Origin: Porphyromonadaceae bacterium UBA7042
Lineage (GTDB): Bacteria > Bacteroidota > Bacteroidia > Bacteroidales > Muribaculaceae
Direction of reading: 5' to 3'
Length of the DNA: 53,450 nucleotides
Assembly (NCBI GenBank): GCA_002494015.1
Contig: DLAR01000023.1
Span: 1-53,450, forward strand
This document shows, piece after piece, positions 40,219 to 48,383 of this stretch; within the stretch, counting starts at the first letter, position 1, and every line of letters begins with the position of its first letter. Below the pieces are notes generated by a model. It worked only from the letters and a program-made list of their open reading frames with translations. It was not told the DNA's origin and ran no database searches. Both the position numbers and the translations under genes were made by a program.

Positions 40219-40494
40219 AGACCGGAGTTGAGATTAATAAATATGGCGCAAAGTAAATCAAAAAACTCCAAACAGCGTTGCCGCCTGTCATCAAAACGTG
40301 TTAAAATGTTGATAAGTAGCCGTTATTGTTAATAACGTTGACACAACGGCTTTGGCGCTCGGCGAGCAATAGCGCAGATTTAGCCTTGTAAGTGATGGGA
40401 TTTCGTCAGATTTTGCTAATTTTGCATTTGATTTGCACAATCGTGCCCCGTTATCCCGGAGTGGTTGTGCAGAGAGAGAATAGATTTGTTTGAG
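40219..40494 (+). other. Divergent intergenic region between parA and the dxs operon
   Basis: A 276-bp region. A -7-like TAATTTTG at 40417-40424 on the plus strand could serve the small membrane protein/dxs unit, but no -33 box is at the right distance. A short palindrome CGTTATT-GTT-AATAACG lies at 40321-40337. The open frame at 40291-40734 on the minus strand overlaps real genes and is not credible. Confidence 0.4.
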
Positions 40495-40683
40495 ATGGAT
40501 ACATCCACTAAGATACGTTTTGGCTTTATCGCCCTGTTGTGGCTCGCGCTGTGTTACATCGTCGTGGTGTCGCAGCCCATGTCGCTCCGCGTGATATTTG
40601 TCATTGTGGCATCCGGCATCGTCGTGTGGGTGCCGCTTTATAAGAAATATATCAAGAATGGAAAACGAGATGGCAAGCACTGA
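40495..40683 (+). CDS. Small two-helix membrane protein
   Basis: A 62-residue protein from ATG 40495 (MDTSTKIRFG). Two hydrophobic helices (FGFIALLWLALCYIVVVS and VIFVIVASGIVVWVPLY) are separated by a short loop, with a basic C-terminus (KKYIKNGKRDGKH). It overlaps the dxs start by up to 26 bp, so translation may be coupled. The membrane topology and position support a real gene, but I do not recognise the family. Confidence 0.6.
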   Translation: MDTSTKIRFGFIALLWLALCYIVVVSQPMSLRVIFVIVASGIVVWVPLYKKYIKNGKRDGKH

Positions 40684-42634
40684 TACCAATAGTCCCGGTT
40701 CAAAAGGCCCGGTCGCCGGTCCGCTTTTGAGCAAAATCGATTCCCCGGCCGATCTGCGGAAGCTGCGGCCCGAGGAACTCCCTCAGGTGTGCGGTGAAAT
40801 CAGGGATTTTCTGATTGGGTCCTTGTCATCCAATCCCGGACACTTCGCCTCAAGCATGGGAGCCGTCGAGCTGACCGTGGCGCTGCACTACGTTTTCAAC
40901 ACCCCCTATGACCGCATTGTCTGGGACGTGGGGCATCAGGCCTATGGTCACAAACTGCTGACCGGCCGCCGCGACCGCTTCGACACAAACCGCAAGCTGG
41001 GCGGCCTGAGCGGTTTCCCCAATCCCGACGAGAGCGAATATGACACCTTTGCCGCCGGACATGCGTCCAACTCCATCTCAGCCGCCCTCGGCATGGCAGT
41101 AGCGACCACGCTCAAAAAGGAGACCCCCGCGCGAAACGTAATCGCCGTAATCGGCGATGCATCTATCAGCGGCGGCCTCGCTTTCGAGGGCCTTAACAAT
41201 GCGGCCAACTCTAACAGCGACCTGCTCATCATCCTCAACGACAACGACATGTCGATCGACCGCAACGTGGGGTCGCTCAACTCCTATCTCGCTCATCTGA
41301 CCACATCCAAAGGTTATAATAACTTCCGCTACAAGATTTATCACCGCCTGCGCCGCATGGGGCTCGTGTCAGAAAAAGAACGCGGAAAGATTCTGCGCTT
41401 CAACAACAGCCTGAAATCGCTCCTCAGCGACAAACAGAACATTTTTGAAGGACTCAACATCAGATATTTCGGCCCGTTTGACGGCCATGATGTCAACCGC
41501 ATCGTCGGAGTCCTCAACGATATAAAGGACATGAAAGGCCCGCGCATCCTCCACCTCTGCACCGTCAAGGGGAAAGGATTCGAACCCGCCGAAAAAGACC
41601 CTGCGTCGTGGCATGCTCCCGGAAAATTTGACCCCGGGACAGGCGCCAAGATAAAAGACGGGAAAGAACTCGCGCCCAAGTATCAGGATGTTTTCGGCGA
41701 GATGCTCGTCGACCTCGCGTCCCGCGACGACCGTGTCGTCGGCATCACTGCCGCGATGCTGTCAGGCACATCGGTGGCGCGCCTTGCCGAGGCATACCCC
41801 GGGCGCACGTTTGACGTGGGCATTTCCGAGGGACACGCCGTGACATTTGCCGGCGGCCTCGCCAAAGAGGGAATGCGCCCCTACGTCGCCATCTATTCCT
41901 CTTTCCTCCAGCGGGCCTATGACCACATCATACACGATGTCGCCCTCCAGCGTCTGCCGGTGACGTTCTGTCTAGACCGTGCAGGACTGGTCGGGGAAGA
42001 CGGTGCTACCCACCACGGGGCCTTCGACCTCACTTACCTCCGCTCGATACCCGGCATGATAGTATCCTCGCCACGCGACCAGAACTACCTGCGGCACCTG
42101 ATGCTGACATCGTCGCTCAACAATGACGGACCGATGGCTATACGCTATCCCCGTGGAAACGGCGAAAACGTCCCCGATGAAACCCCCCGGCCACTGACAG
42201 TCGGGAAAGGCGAAAAACTCGCCTCGGGAACCGACCTGACAATCCTGTCGATAGGCCCGGTGGCCTCAGATGTCACCGCTGCCATCGAGCGAGCCCGGGA
42301 GGAATCGGGACTCAGCATATCTCATTATGACATGATTTTCCTCAAACCGCTCGACGAGCGAATCCTCGACGAGGTAGCCAAGTCAGGTTCACCGGTCATC
42401 ACCGTCGAGGACGGCACTCTCGAAGGTGGCATGGGATCGGCCGTCGCCGACTGGCTGGCCGACCACGGGTATTCTCTGCCCGTCACACGCCTCGGCATTC
42501 CCGACAAGTTCATACCCCAAGGCACACCGCAGCAGCTGAAAGCCATGTGTGGATTTGACGCCGACGGAATTTACCGAACGATTGTCTCACTAATACAGAA
42601 ACGTCATGAAGATTGTTATAGCGGGAGCCGGTGA
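40658..42634 (+). CDS. dxs: 1-deoxy-D-xylulose-5-phosphate synthase
   Basis: A 658-residue transketolase-like enzyme of the MEP pathway (pyruvate + glyceraldehyde 3-phosphate to DXP). Motifs: LLSKIDSPADLRKL near residue 25, DVGHQAYGHKLLTGR near 90, the TPP loop GDASISGGLAFEGLNN near 166, and the pyrimidine domain VGISEGHAVTFAGGLA near 386. The C-terminal domain ends with VTRLGIPDKFIPQG. Start 40658 or 40670 is possible; upstream residues from 40598 lie inside the small membrane protein gene. The 3' end overlaps trkA by 29 bp. Confidence 0.94.
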   Translation: MENEMASTDTNSPGSKGPVAGPLLSKIDSPADLRKLRPEELPQVCGEIRDFLIGSLSSNPGHFASSMGAVELTVALHYVFNTPYDRIVWDVGHQAYGHKLLTGRRDRFDTNRKLGGLSGFPNPDESEYDTFAAGHASNSISAALGMAVATTLKKETPARNVIAVIGDASISGGLAFEGLNNAANSNSDLLIILNDNDMSIDRNVGSLNSYLAHLTTSKGYNNFRYKIYHRLRRMGLVSEKERGKILRFNNSLKSLLSDKQNIFEGLNIRYFGPFDGHDVNRIVGVLNDIKDMKGPRILHLCTVKGKGFEPAEKDPASWHAPGKFDPGTGAKIKDGKELAPKYQDVFGEMLVDLASRDDRVVGITAAMLSGTSVARLAEAYPGRTFDVGISEGHAVTFAGGLAKEGMRPYVAIYSSFLQRAYDHIIHDVALQRLPVTFCLDRAGLVGEDGATHHGAFDLTYLRSIPGMIVSSPRDQNYLRHLMLTSSLNNDGPMAIRYPRGNGENVPDETPRPLTVGKGEKLASGTDLTILSIGPVASDVTAAIERAREESGLSISHYDMIFLKPLDERILDEVAKSGSPVITVEDGTLEGGMGSAVADWLADHGYSLPVTRLGIPDKFIPQGTPQQLKAMCGFDADGIYRTIVSLIQKRHEDCYSGSR

Positions 42635-43943
42635 AGTGGGTTCCCACCTCGCCAAACTGCTGTCGCGCGAGGAACAGGATATTACGCTGATTGACGTTGA
42701 TGCCGAGAAACTCGCGGTGCTTGATGCCAATTATAACCTGTTGACCTACACCGGAAACCCGACATCATTCCGCGCGCTCAGTCAGGCCGGGGTCAACGAG
42801 GATTCCGACCTGTTTATCGCCGTGACACCCCACGAGACACAGAACGTCATGGCATGCTCGATTGCGTCGAGCCTCGGCGCGACAAAAACCGTGGCCCGCA
42901 TCGACAACTACGAGTACAAAGACCCCGACAACCGCGACTATTTTAACGGCATAGGGGTCAACGACCTGATTTATCCCGAATATCTCGCGGCAATGGAGAT
43001 TGTCACCGCGCTTGAACACAACTGGGTGCGCCACTGGTGGGAACTCCATGACGGCGAGCTGATTCTCGTCGGTGTGAAATTGCGCGACAATGCCAAGCTA
43101 ATCGGTATGCAGCTCAAGGAGCTCGCCATGACACAGCACAATTTCCACGTCGCGGCCATCAAGCGCAACCACGAGACCATCATCCCGCGAGGCGACGACT
43201 ATGTGCGCGCCAACGACATCCTTTACTTCACCACGACCCGCGACCACGTCGACGAGCTTATTGATATATGCGGAAAGACCGCACGCCGCATCCGCGACGT
43301 TATCATAATGGGAGGCAGCCGCATCGCCATCCGCCTCGCCGCTATGGTGGGCGACGACTATAATTTCAAAATTCTCGACACAGACCGCGAAAAGTGTATC
43401 AGGCTTTCTGAAAAATGCCCCAACGCCCAGATTATACATGCCGATGCCCGCGACACCGACGCATTGCGTGAGGCCGGCATCGAAGATATGGACGCATTTG
43501 TCGCGTTGACCGACAGTAGCGAGACTAATATCCTCACCTGCTTGTCGGCCAAGGAATTCGGAGTGATAAAAACCATCGCCGAAGTCGAAAACCTCCAGTT
43601 CATATCCGAGGCCGAAGGACTTAATATCGGCACTATAATCAATAAGAAACTGCTTGCATCGAGCCGCATTTTCCAGATTCTCCTCGATGCCGACTCCTCG
43701 ACATCCAAGTGCATGGCACTCGCCGATGCCGAAGTTGCCGAAATCGTGGTCAAGCCCGGAGCAAAGATTACCCGCGCCCCGGTCAAAGACCTGAAACTGT
43801 CGCGCGACATGACCATCGCCGGCCTTGTCAGGGACGGGAAAGGCATGCTTGTTACAGGCAACACTGTTATCAGTCCCGGCGACTCGGTCGTCGTGTTCTG
43901 TCTCAACGGCGTTATCCACAAGGTCGAAAAACTTTTCAGCTGA
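42606..43943 (+). CDS. trkA: Trk potassium uptake regulator TrkA
   Basis: A 445-residue cytoplasmic regulator made of two tandem RCK units. The first NAD-binding Rossmann motif is IAGAGEVGSHLAKLL (near residue 4), and the second begins VIIMGGSRIAIRLAAMV near 233; each is followed by a TrkA_C domain. It binds NAD(H)/ATP and gates the TrkH channel encoded directly downstream (2-bp gap). Confidence 0.94.
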   Translation: MKIVIAGAGEVGSHLAKLLSREEQDITLIDVDAEKLAVLDANYNLLTYTGNPTSFRALSQAGVNEDSDLFIAVTPHETQNVMACSIASSLGATKTVARIDNYEYKDPDNRDYFNGIGVNDLIYPEYLAAMEIVTALEHNWVRHWWELHDGELILVGVKLRDNAKLIGMQLKELAMTQHNFHVAAIKRNHETIIPRGDDYVRANDILYFTTTRDHVDELIDICGKTARRIRDVIIMGGSRIAIRLAAMVGDDYNFKILDTDREKCIRLSEKCPNAQIIHADARDTDALREAGIEDMDAFVALTDSSETNILTCLSAKEFGVIKTIAEVENLQFISEAEGLNIGTIINKKLLASSRIFQILLDADSSTSKCMALADAEVAEIVVKPGAKITRAPVKDLKLSRDMTIAGLVRDGKGMLVTGNTVISPGDSVVVFCLNGVIHKVEKLFS

Positions 43944-43945
43944 TT

Positions 43946-45415
43946 ATGGCAAAGCGCGTTATTATAAATTTCCCTATACTGCTCAGGGTCATCGGATGGC
44001 TTCTCATGATAGAGGGCGTCTTTCTCTCCGTCCCGCTCATTACCTGTCTCGTCTATGGCGAGGAGGACTGGAAGGCATTCGCTTGGTCAATGGCTGCCAC
44101 GCTCGTCGCCGGTGCCGTGATGACATTCGGCCTGCGCCCGACCAGCAACAGCATGGGGAAACGCGAAGGATTCCTGCTGACCGCCCTTGTCTGGGTATTC
44201 TTCTCGGTCTTCGGCATGATTCCGTTCATGCTGATGGAAGTACCGCTTAGTGTCTCCGATGCCTTTTTTGAGGCGATGTCGGGTTTCACCACCACCGGCG
44301 CGACCGTCCTCACCTCCATCAGCCATCTGAGCCACGGCGTAATAATGTGGCGCAGCCTGATGCAGTGGATCGGCGGCATGGGAATCATCCTTTTCACCCT
44401 CGCGGTAATCCCCATGTTGAACCACTCGGGAGGAATGCAGATGTTCAACGCCGAGGTCACAGGCATCACCCACGACAAACTGCGCCCGCGCATCAGCCAG
44501 ACAGCCAAGGGATTGTGGGCCATTTACATCGTCCTGACCATAACGCTTTTCGTCCTGCTGTTAATCGGGCCGATGAACCTTTTCGAATCGATATGCCATG
44601 CTTTCAGCACCATGTCGACAGGCGGCTTTTCGACCGAGGACGCAAGTCTCGCCGCATGGGATTCCTCCTACATCGAGATTGTAATGACCATATTCATGTT
44701 TCTCGGCGGCGTCAACTTCGGGTTGCTTTTCCGGGCTGCCCACGGCGAGTTTCGCCCCATTTGGAAAAATGACGTGTTCCGCGCCTATCTGAAGGTCATC
44801 TTCCTGATGTATGTGTTCTTTGTATGCGGTATAATCTATCACGGGCAGGGGACATCGGTAAAGGCATTGACACTCGACCCCCTGTTTCAGATAATCTCTA
44901 CCATAACATCTACCGGCTACACGGTAACCAACTTTGAAAACTGGGGCACATTCTGCCTCGCCCTCGTGTTTGCCCTGATGTTTTTCGGCGCTTGTGCCGG
45001 ATCAACCAGTGGCGGAGCCAAAATCGACCGTATGATATATCTGTTCAAGAACTGCCGCAACGAGATTGACCGCTGCATCCACCCCAACAACATTTACACC
45101 GTGCGCGTCAACGACAAGGTCGTTACCGGCGACCTCGTGTCAAAGGTAATCGCCTTCCTCTGTCTCTATGTCATCATCATCATGGTCGGCGGTATTGTGC
45201 TGACAGCCTTCGGACTCCCACTTGTCGATTCCTTCTTCTCGGCATTCTCCTGTATAAGCAACACCGGTCTCGGAGCCGGCGTGACAGGCTATGGAGGCTC
45301 CTACGAGATTGTCCCCGATGCCGGCAAATGGCTCCTCGCCCTGCTCATGCTCATCGGCCGCCTCGAACTATTCACCGTCCTCATCATCTTCTCCCGCACC
45401 TTCTGGCGCAAGTGA
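43946..45415 (+). CDS. trkH: Trk potassium uptake channel TrkH
   Basis: A 489-residue inner-membrane K+ transporter with four pore repeats. The selectivity-filter turns are seen as GFTTTGATVLT (near 105), STMSTGGFSTED (near 223), STITSTGYTVTNF (near 318) and SCISNTGLGAGV (near 433). Start 43946 (MAKRVIINFPILL) follows the trkA stop; the longer frame inside trkA is not real. With TrkA it forms a complete Trk system. Confidence 0.94.
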   Translation: MAKRVIINFPILLRVIGWLLMIEGVFLSVPLITCLVYGEEDWKAFAWSMAATLVAGAVMTFGLRPTSNSMGKREGFLLTALVWVFFSVFGMIPFMLMEVPLSVSDAFFEAMSGFTTTGATVLTSISHLSHGVIMWRSLMQWIGGMGIILFTLAVIPMLNHSGGMQMFNAEVTGITHDKLRPRISQTAKGLWAIYIVLTITLFVLLLIGPMNLFESICHAFSTMSTGGFSTEDASLAAWDSSYIEIVMTIFMFLGGVNFGLLFRAAHGEFRPIWKNDVFRAYLKVIFLMYVFFVCGIIYHGQGTSVKALTLDPLFQIISTITSTGYTVTNFENWGTFCLALVFALMFFGACAGSTSGGAKIDRMIYLFKNCRNEIDRCIHPNNIYTVRVNDKVVTGDLVSKVIAFLCLYVIIIMVGGIVLTAFGLPLVDSFFSAFSCISNTGLGAGVTGYGGSYEIVPDAGKWLLALLMLIGRLELFTVLIIFSRTFWRK

Positions 45416-45423
45416 CAATAGTA

Positions 45424-45449
45424 GAGGAGTTTGTTAAATAAACAGCCTC
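45424..45449. repeat. Imperfect palindrome at the left border of the restriction-modification island
   Basis: GAGGAGTTTGTT and AAACAGCCTC lie head to head around AAAT (26 bp in all). The right half matches the GAGnnTGTTT element terminus. It may be a fused element remnant, or simply a hairpin separating trkH from the convergent methyltransferase gene. Confidence 0.4.
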
Positions 45450-45461
45450 CAATTCAAAATT

Positions 45462-46802
45462 TCAGGAATCGAAATGTTTGAGAATCTGTATGCTTATTCT
45501 TTCAACGATGCCTGTTACTAAGGCATTTCCCATTAGGAATGCCCTACGGGTGTCAGTTGCCCCCTTGGTATGATTGTCAGGGAACATGTTGAGCCGCTCC
45601 AGTTCTATCGGGGTCAGTCTCCTATAACGTCCGCTCGGTGTAAGGACTATATGTTTGAATCGAGACGGAGAGGTACCGCCTTCTCCCGTAATGATGGTGC
45701 GTGACGCCCTGTCGAGATAGTCGGGAAAAGCCATTGAGCCTTCTGAATAATTATATTCGTATCCGGTTGTTTTATTAATGCGTTTTTCTGATTTTCCCCC
45801 CTTTGCATAACGCCACCTGTCGATGTCGCTGTCGTTGATGAAAAAATCGGATGGTATTTCGTGCTCGTCAATCAGAATGTCTCCCAATGTGACAAATGGC
45901 CCGTTATAAGACGGAGTTGTCGCAACAGTATATACGGTACGGCCAATCATCAACCCCGAATTCTTAAACGGAGTTGTCGATTTCCCTTTGTTAAAGTTTT
46001 GAGAGACTTCTGTCAATGTCCCATTTATGATGAATGTCGTCAATGGCGCATCTGATGCGGTCACGCTAAATGCTTTGGCCATAATTCCGTCTTTATACAG
46101 CCAGTCTGTTGGTGATTGCAGTGATTTTCTTATATTTGAGTCTCTCTTGAACGCAAGTATGTATGTGCGTCGTCTACGCTGTGGCATTCCGTATTCTGCC
46201 GCGTTTATTACACGCCATTCAATGTCATACCCTAAATCACTCAGTGATGCAAGTATGATTGCGAAATCGCGTCCTCTTTGTGATGCAGGAGAGCTGAGGA
46301 GTCTGTCAACATTCTCAAGCATGAGTATTTTGGGCGGATTAGGATGGTCTCTTAATATTCGGTGTATCTGCCACCAAAGGACACCTTTTTTCCCTTCAAT
46401 GCCTCCGGAATTCTTTAGGGTGGTAGCTACCGAATAGTCCTGACAGGGGAAACCTCCCACAAGTATGTCTGCTTCAGGAATTTCTGTAGTGTCTATTTGG
46501 TTGATGTCAACATTGGAATGTCCTTCCGGCCCAAATTGATTGCAGTATACTATTGATGCGTCCTGTCGTTTGGTCGATGGTTCCCATTGATTGCTCCATA
46601 CGGTTTTGAATCGTTGTGATGCACGTTCAAGGCCGATTCTAAAGCCTCCGACTCCTGCAAATAATTCAACGACTCTTATGTCAGACGGAGAAGTTTCAAT
46701 ATTTTCAAGGGGAAATAATGTCGGTGACTGGCAAGAACGGCTGTATGCAGCCAATGGCTCGCAAAGTGTATGGGAATGTGATGAATCCGAAATGTTATAC
46801 AT
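45462..46802 (-). CDS. DNA cytosine-5 methyltransferase, predicted GATC-type
   Basis: A 446-residue type II modification enzyme. The conserved m5C motifs are in order: motif I VVELFAGVGGFRIGLE (near 44), motif IV with catalytic Cys120 in VGGFPCQDYSVA, motif VI MLENVDRLL (near 161), motif VIII QRRRRTYILAF and motif X RRAFLMGNALVTGIVE near the C-terminus. ATG 46802 (MYNISDSS) is chosen over an in-frame TTG at 46820 and gives an 8-bp overlap with the endonuclease gene. Specificity is inferred from the Sau3AI-like partner. The gene is AT-richer than its neighbours. Confidence 0.92.
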   Translation of the reverse strand: MYNISDSSHSHTLCEPLAAYSRSCQSPTLFPLENIETSPSDIRVVELFAGVGGFRIGLERASQRFKTVWSNQWEPSTKRQDASIVYCNQFGPEGHSNVDINQIDTTEIPEADILVGGFPCQDYSVATTLKNSGGIEGKKGVLWWQIHRILRDHPNPPKILMLENVDRLLSSPASQRGRDFAIILASLSDLGYDIEWRVINAAEYGMPQRRRRTYILAFKRDSNIRKSLQSPTDWLYKDGIMAKAFSVTASDAPLTTFIINGTLTEVSQNFNKGKSTTPFKNSGLMIGRTVYTVATTPSYNGPFVTLGDILIDEHEIPSDFFINDSDIDRWRYAKGGKSEKRINKTTGYEYNYSEGSMAFPDYLDRASRTIITGEGGTSPSRFKHIVLTPSGRYRRLTPIELERLNMFPDNHTKGATDTRRAFLMGNALVTGIVERISIQILKHFDS

Positions 46803-48258
46803 CAGATGAAGAATTATCAATTATTTGTTTTACAAAGTCAGCGTTGAACCAATAACAATATTTTTCGGCCGTACCGCCATTGGGATTAGGAACGGTGTCA
46901 GTCTTTCTGCGGGCCTTGGGTCTTACATGGAAGTATCTGTGGTCGCGAATACTCCAAAATGCGTTTAGGCGAATGTTATTGTTTAATACATTTTCACGAA
47001 TATTTTGCCAATATTCGGTAGCTAATTGCAGGTAGTCAGTCGGCATTGTCCAAAAGAAAACCTTGTCCAATATATAGGAACTTTCTACCGTGTCTGTCCC
47101 TGTTTTGTTATTGTGGACAGTTATAGTGGCATTGTCCGATGGCTTGAATACCACAAATAAAAAGCGATTTGTAAAAAGTTCGTAAAGTTCTGAATCGACC
47201 CATTCGTCATTGTCAAAAATTTCTTGATAATCAATATTCTTGAACGACATTGATTCTTCAGGCATACCTTTTGTGTTAAGTCTGAGCGTTTTCACTATGA
47301 TTCCGGATTTGACAAATTCGTCGGAATGTGTCAACCGCTTACTTTTCCCGTTTGAGGCAATAAGACTGGCAACATCAGCATATTTGCTTTTGGACTGATA
47401 TGGCGTTATGCCAAGTTTTTCGCATATCTGAAGGTAATCTAACCCACGATAGGCATTAAACCGTTGTAGTATAATTTGTTCAAATGACTTTGATTCAAGC
47501 TCTTGTTGGCTTACAAGTTCATATTGAACATCTGCGGGAACGGAATAGTTGCTATAATGGTTGTTGTCTGATTCTGTAACATGGCTGAGAATATAGCGCA
47601 TATATGCCGGTTTTAGGCTGAATGCGCGTTTGTTGGCCCGAATGTCTGAATAAGGTTGTCTTTGCGGAGAATCTCCTTTTTGTCCCTTACGGCATGCCCC
47701 GAGATAAAGCGTGTCTCCTTCTGAAAGCAGGTGCGCCTCGCCTCGACGTACTTTTTCAGCTATTGTGTAGTAGTCTTTTTTGATTAAGAGCAAATCTTTT
47801 TGAGGTAACTGCCACAGTATTCTGAACAAGAACTTATAGTCATAGGAGGGAGTCCCTTTTACATGTAGGTAGAAAAGTAAAAGCATTAGTTTGCACTTGG
47901 CAATCAGATGCGAGTCTTCAAATCGGGTATTGACCAGCTCGAAATAGTCAATCATAGTACACACCAATCTTTCTTTTATCCGAAATGCCCCGTCGGTTTT
48001 AGACTTTAATAGCGGTGTGCATTTTAGTTCCAGATTAGCTTCAGCAAAATCAGCTTCTTTGTTTGAATTGATTTCATAGTTGAAGAATAGTTCTTCAACC
48101 ATTTGACCTAAGCCTCCTTTTCCTTTGCGATTTTGAGAAATGACATCATCCCCCAAAAGAGAACGGAGAGAATGGCCAATGAGCGATTGACTAAACTCGT
48201 AGATGGAAAGTGGGTCTTTCCTGTTGAACGGAATGTTATGATGAAATTTATCGCTCAT
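46795..48258 (-). CDS. Sau3AI/MutH-family type II restriction endonuclease
   Basis: A 487-residue protein, close to Sau3AI in length. The MutH-like catalytic signature is ADFAEANLELKCTPL, with Asp70, Glu77 and Lys79 as the D...ExK triad, and KERLVCTMIDYFELVN follows. The second half repeats the fold without the catalytic residues; conserved blocks there include QPYSDIRANKRAFSLKPAYM (near 208) and IIVKTLRLN. Sau3AI cuts GATC. It is first in the operon, ahead of the methyltransferase, under a consensus promoter. The low GC and lack of island-flanking relatives suggest horizontal acquisition. Confidence 0.88.
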   Translation of the reverse strand: MSDKFHHNIPFNRKDPLSIYEFSQSLIGHSLRSLLGDDVISQNRKGKGGLGQMVEELFFNYEINSNKEADFAEANLELKCTPLLKSKTDGAFRIKERLVCTMIDYFELVNTRFEDSHLIAKCKLMLLLFYLHVKGTPSYDYKFLFRILWQLPQKDLLLIKKDYYTIAEKVRRGEAHLLSEGDTLYLGACRKGQKGDSPQRQPYSDIRANKRAFSLKPAYMRYILSHVTESDNNHYSNYSVPADVQYELVSQQELESKSFEQIILQRFNAYRGLDYLQICEKLGITPYQSKSKYADVASLIASNGKSKRLTHSDEFVKSGIIVKTLRLNTKGMPEESMSFKNIDYQEIFDNDEWVDSELYELFTNRFLFVVFKPSDNATITVHNNKTGTDTVESSYILDKVFFWTMPTDYLQLATEYWQNIRENVLNNNIRLNAFWSIRDHRYFHVRPKARRKTDTVPNPNGGTAEKYCYWFNADFVKQIIDNSSSDV

Positions 48259-48298
48259 ACAGAGGGTTTCGCAGATTGAAAACTGGTTGTTAAGTATG

Positions 48299-48330
48299 CA
48301 AAAATAGTAAAAATAGTTGGTTTTGTCAAA
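48299..48330 (-). promoter_or_regulatory. Promoter of the restriction-modification operon
   Basis: Minus-strand -33 TTTG (48330-48327), a 20-nt spacer and -7 TATTTTTG (48306-48299), a full consensus match. The leader is about 35 nt. No operator-like repeat is apparent around it. Confidence 0.7.
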
Positions 48331-48383
48331 GGGATACTTTGGGGAAAAGGTGTCTTACTGAATGTTTGGTCATTGGAAACCCG

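Noticed and set aside
38292..40494. A parS site near parAB
   Set aside because: I looked for a 16-bp palindrome of the TGTTNCACGTGAAACA type and found none; only a short CGTTATT/AATAACG palindrome is present.
40291..40734. A 147-codon minus-strand frame between parA and dxs
   Set aside because: It overlaps the small membrane protein and the dxs start on the other strand and shows no protein-like features.
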